Source: Paracentrotus lividus
Taxonomy: Eukaryota > Echinodermata > Echinoidea > Camarodonta > Echinidae
Direction: 5' to 3'
DNA length: 64,000 bases
Assembly: GCA_940671915.1 (NCBI GenBank)
Contig: CALNVZ010000174.1
Coordinates: 16,240,220 to 16,304,219, forward strand
Part shown: positions 61,499-64,000 of the stretch, one piece after another
Layout of the letters: each line of letters begins with the position of its first letter
Numbering within the stretch: the stretch's first letter is position 1
Notes under the pieces: model-generated
What the model was told of the DNA's origin: nothing
Database searches by the model: none
The model's input: only the letters and a program-made list of their open reading frames with translations
Position numbers and translations under genes: made by a program

Positions 61499-62067
61499 TA
61501 AACCCCTCCCAAAAAGTTCCGCAAATCGACTTTGGAACATGATAACTTTTTGTATACGCTTTAGTTATTCCTGATATTCATACCATTGGAAAGATAATTT
61601 ATTCTCCTTTTTATTGATATCATATTTGTAATGATTGTGTCATGCTACAATGCACAGGTGATCAGAATATGGGGAAAAGTAAAAAGTCAAATGTTGTAAA
61701 ATGCACGTTTATCAATCACATTGAAGTTCCGCAACGCCAATTTAGACCCTGATAACTTTTGAGGTATTTTATAATTTGTATTGTATTTTATACCATTGTC
61801 AAGTTCATTTATTGCTCTTTTTATTGATACCTAATTTGCCATGGTGATGTCATGCCTGGGTCCACAGAAGCCCTGAATACCGACTGAATGCAAGGCAAAG
61901 TAAAAATTCTGTGTATTGGAGCATGACACAATCATTACAAATAGGATATCAATAAAAAGGAGAATAAATTATCTTTCCAATAGTCTAATTATCAGGAATA
62001 ACTAAAGCATCCCTGGAAAGTTATCATGGCCCAAAGTCCATTTGCACAACTTTTTGTTAGGGGTATA
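61499..62067. mobile_element. Foldback element with about 150-bp arms and an extra internal copy
   Basis: The left arm contains AAAAAGTTCCGCAAATCGAC and AAGATAATTTATTCTCC. The right arm carries their complements (GGAGAATAAATTATCTTTCC, then AAGTCCATTTGCACAACTTT). A third, direct but diverged copy begins near 61725 (GAAGTTCCGCAACGCCAATT). No coding frame. Confidence 0.75.
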
Positions 62068-62742
62068 TTTCCAAGTTTACAAACTTAATAAAAGATGCTG
62101 CTAAGTTTCATCTAATTTCACCAAACTTAATCAAAACACATTACTGGGGCCTTTTTTTTTCAGTAAAGCTGAAATTTATTTGCAAAACAAAGTACATGTT
62201 TACATACTTATTGACATTATCACATTTGAATATAAACTTTGGAAATGGCCAAAGCATCACATTAACAGAAAACCAAATATTGATTTTAAGTACATGTAGT
62301 TTTCAAACCACCCCCCCCCCCCTCAAAAAAGTAAAATAAGCAAAAATACCCACTCTATGCCGGTAATTGGTGGAAAGGGCATGAACATTTGGAAGAACTT
62401 TGGAAAAACATATCAGGATTATTGGCAAGAAATTAATATCAAAGAAGCTTTGGTACAGATATCAGTCTGTATGCATTGAAAACAGGTAATACATTTCCTT
62501 TTAAAGCCAATTCAATTCAGTTGAATACTCATTTATTCTTTTTCAAAATAATAGAATTAACAATTATAATCGAGTATAATAACGCAAGATATCATATCAT
62601 AACAAGAAAATGCATGTAAAATGTAAAAGCAGTTACTTGTTTTAAGCATACAGCCCACTGCTTTCACATGTTCAATGATATATAATTCATCTGAAATTTT
62701 AGTTTTTGTAAACTTAGGACATTATTCTCGAAGGTTACTAAG

Positions 62743-62778
62743 TTATAATAATAATAATAATGATAATAATAATAATAA
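62743..62778. repeat. (AAT)n microsatellite at the tail of a SINE
   Basis: A run of AATAAT adjoining the 3' end of the - strand SINE; probably grown from its tail. Confidence 0.85.
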
Positions 62779-63027
62779 GCATTGCTTATATAGCGCCCGT
62801 CACCTAATCAGAAGTCTCTAAGCGCTCTACAATTATGCAGCATAATTACCTTGGCTTTATCAGTGCAGCTATTCCTACCAGGTATCCATTTACCTCACCT
62901 GGGTCGAGTGCAGCACACTGTGGATAAATATCTCGCTCATTGAAATTAACACCGGGAGAAGGATTCGAACCGGTAACCCCTGATTTAAGGACAACAGTCA
63001 GAACCACTAAACCACGACGCTTGCACT
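62779..63027 (-). repeat. tRNA-derived SINE on the - strand
   Basis: Read on the - strand: AGCGTCGTGGTTTAGTGG (box A TGGTTTAGTGG), then GGTTCGAATCC (box B), an unrelated body, and a tail with AGAGCGCTTAGAGAC, GGGCGCTATATAAGC and TTATTATTATTA. Layout parallels the SINE at 37821 but the body differs. Confidence 0.82.
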
Positions 63028-63142
63028 GTAAGCCCACTAACTTTAGTCACCCTTCGAGAATAGTGGCCAAAAGTATTAAAAGTTATGCAATCTTTCTTTG
63101 CTTGCACTCCCAAATATCCTTATTTTGGGGTTGGATTTTTCT

Positions 63143-63319
63143 TTAACCACTTGGCTGCGGACCGCGTAATATTATGTGGTCCGCGTTTGTACACTGTGCA
63201 CATACCACGTAATATTATGTGATCATGCTACTGTCTGAGCTTTGCTGTTTGGACGCACCAGCGCCAGCTGGTCATACCCGTACTTTGCAATTATCACCAC
63301 GCAGCAGCCAAGTGGTTAA
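63143..63319. mobile_element. TTAA-flanked miniature element (CCACTTGGCTGCG ends)
   Basis: Left TTAACCACTTGGCTGCG; right CGCAGCAGCCAAGTGGTTAA. Inside, GCGTAATATTATGTGGTC and ACGTAATATTATGTGATC repeat directly. 177 bp in all; TTAA targeting suggests a piggyBac-type mobiliser. Confidence 0.8.
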
Positions 63320-63369
63320 AAGTCATTAAAACATGATATATTTGGCACAAATAAAACTACATGTACATA

Positions 63370-63570
63370 CTGTATAAGCTGAAATTTTCATGAGGGTTTT
63401 ATTTTTGCGAAAATCACAAGTCACTCCTCGCAAAAATTATCACTTTAATATAAAGCTATTTATAACAAATGACAAGGTCACAAAATTCATGAAAAATAAG
63501 CCCTTGCAAATTACCCCACAAAGTCCAAAATTGTGAAAATTTCTGTCCGCGAAAATATTGGCTTATACAG
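63370..63570. mobile_element. TA-flanked miniature element with CTGTATAAGC ends
   Basis: Left CTGTATAAGCTGAAATTTTC; right GAAAATATTGGCTTATACAG; TA on each side. A degenerate relative (ACAAGCTGAACATTTTTCAT) lies in TRMT6 intron 8 near 57360. Confidence 0.75.
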
Positions 63571-64000
63571 TAGATATCTGTCAATACATTGTAATTCAAA
63601 ATTAATTCCACAGATTATTGCTCAAAATAGACAATATTAATTAATGCAGCATTACCACATATTTCTTTTGCTATAAATAATTTTCAAACTTGAACCATAT
63701 AATTGTATGTCTTGTTTACTAAAAATATGTTTGAAGTTTTAATCTAATATAAATAATATACACTTTAGGGATCTCCCAAGACACTACACTTTCTTACTTG
63801 TAGTAACTTAAAAATAAATTGCAAGGTTTGACTATAAATTCTAAATACACAATAACACAAACTATGAGAGAAAATATACTATCACAATTATCAGGCGACA
63901 TGCTATTTACTCACTGCAGCAATTGCTCCAGGTTAAAAGAGGGTGACAGTTGCAAAAAAGTTATGTTTAGGGTAGGGTACAGTGTTAGTCCTGGATTGAA

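Overview
This is a window of animal nuclear genome. Genes have many short exons joined by GT-AG introns, the background is AT-rich, and different transposon families lie close together and are often nested. The recurring short words AGGCCTAC and TACATGTA, DIRS-type and jockey/CR1-like retroelements, and tRNA-headed short interspersed elements suggest a marine invertebrate deuterostome, most likely an echinoderm. That assignment is an inference from overall character, not proof.

Three protein-coding genes can be read exon by exon. (1) A DDHD1-type phosphatidic-acid-preferring phospholipase A1 on the + strand: 11 coding exons, 26938-34176, 748 aa, with a duplicated noncoding first exon upstream near 25.4-25.85 kb. 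(2) NDUFV3, the small accessory subunit of mitochondrial complex I, on the - strand: 3 exons, 48623 down to 41060, 102 aa. (3) TRMT6, the non-catalytic subunit of the tRNA m1A58 methyltransferase, on the + strand: 11 exons, 48811-59588, 495 aa. DDHD1 and NDUFV3 are tail to tail. NDUFV3 and TRMT6 are head to head with only 187 bp between start codons, so they very probably share a bidirectional promoter. The three proteins work in different places (lipid turnover, respiratory chain, tRNA modification); no common pathway is implied.

Layout. 1-3790: CpG-rich piece of a DIRS-like retrotransposon on the - strand, with an uninterrupted reverse-transcriptase frame running off the left edge and a decayed gag-like and repeat region to its right. 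3790-24900: no confident gene; it holds a GGATCCAG inverted-repeat element, a TTAA-flanked foldback element, a roughly 4-kb inverted-repeat structure containing a Tc1-like element, and two other inverted-repeat elements. 24900-25500: CpG-rich promoter area of DDHD1. 26.9-34.2 kb: DDHD1. 34.2-40.4 kb: 3' flank with miniature elements and a tRNA-derived SINE. 41.06-48.62 kb: NDUFV3, whose first intron contains a 5'-truncated non-LTR retrotransposon interrupted by three further transposons. 48.8-59.6 kb: TRMT6. 59.6-64 kb: repeated TRMT6 tail units, foldback elements, a SINE and miniature elements.

The most unusual signal is that both DDHD1 and TRMT6 have tandem copies of the end of their own coding sequence in the 3' flank, with the reading frame still recognisable in each copy. 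Other notable points are the duplicated DDHD1 5' exon, Helitron-like hairpins bracketing the NDUFV3/TRMT6 promoter, and two inverted-repeat element families that share the end TGGGCAA-TCCA and carry family-specific repeated GTAAC-type motifs inside.
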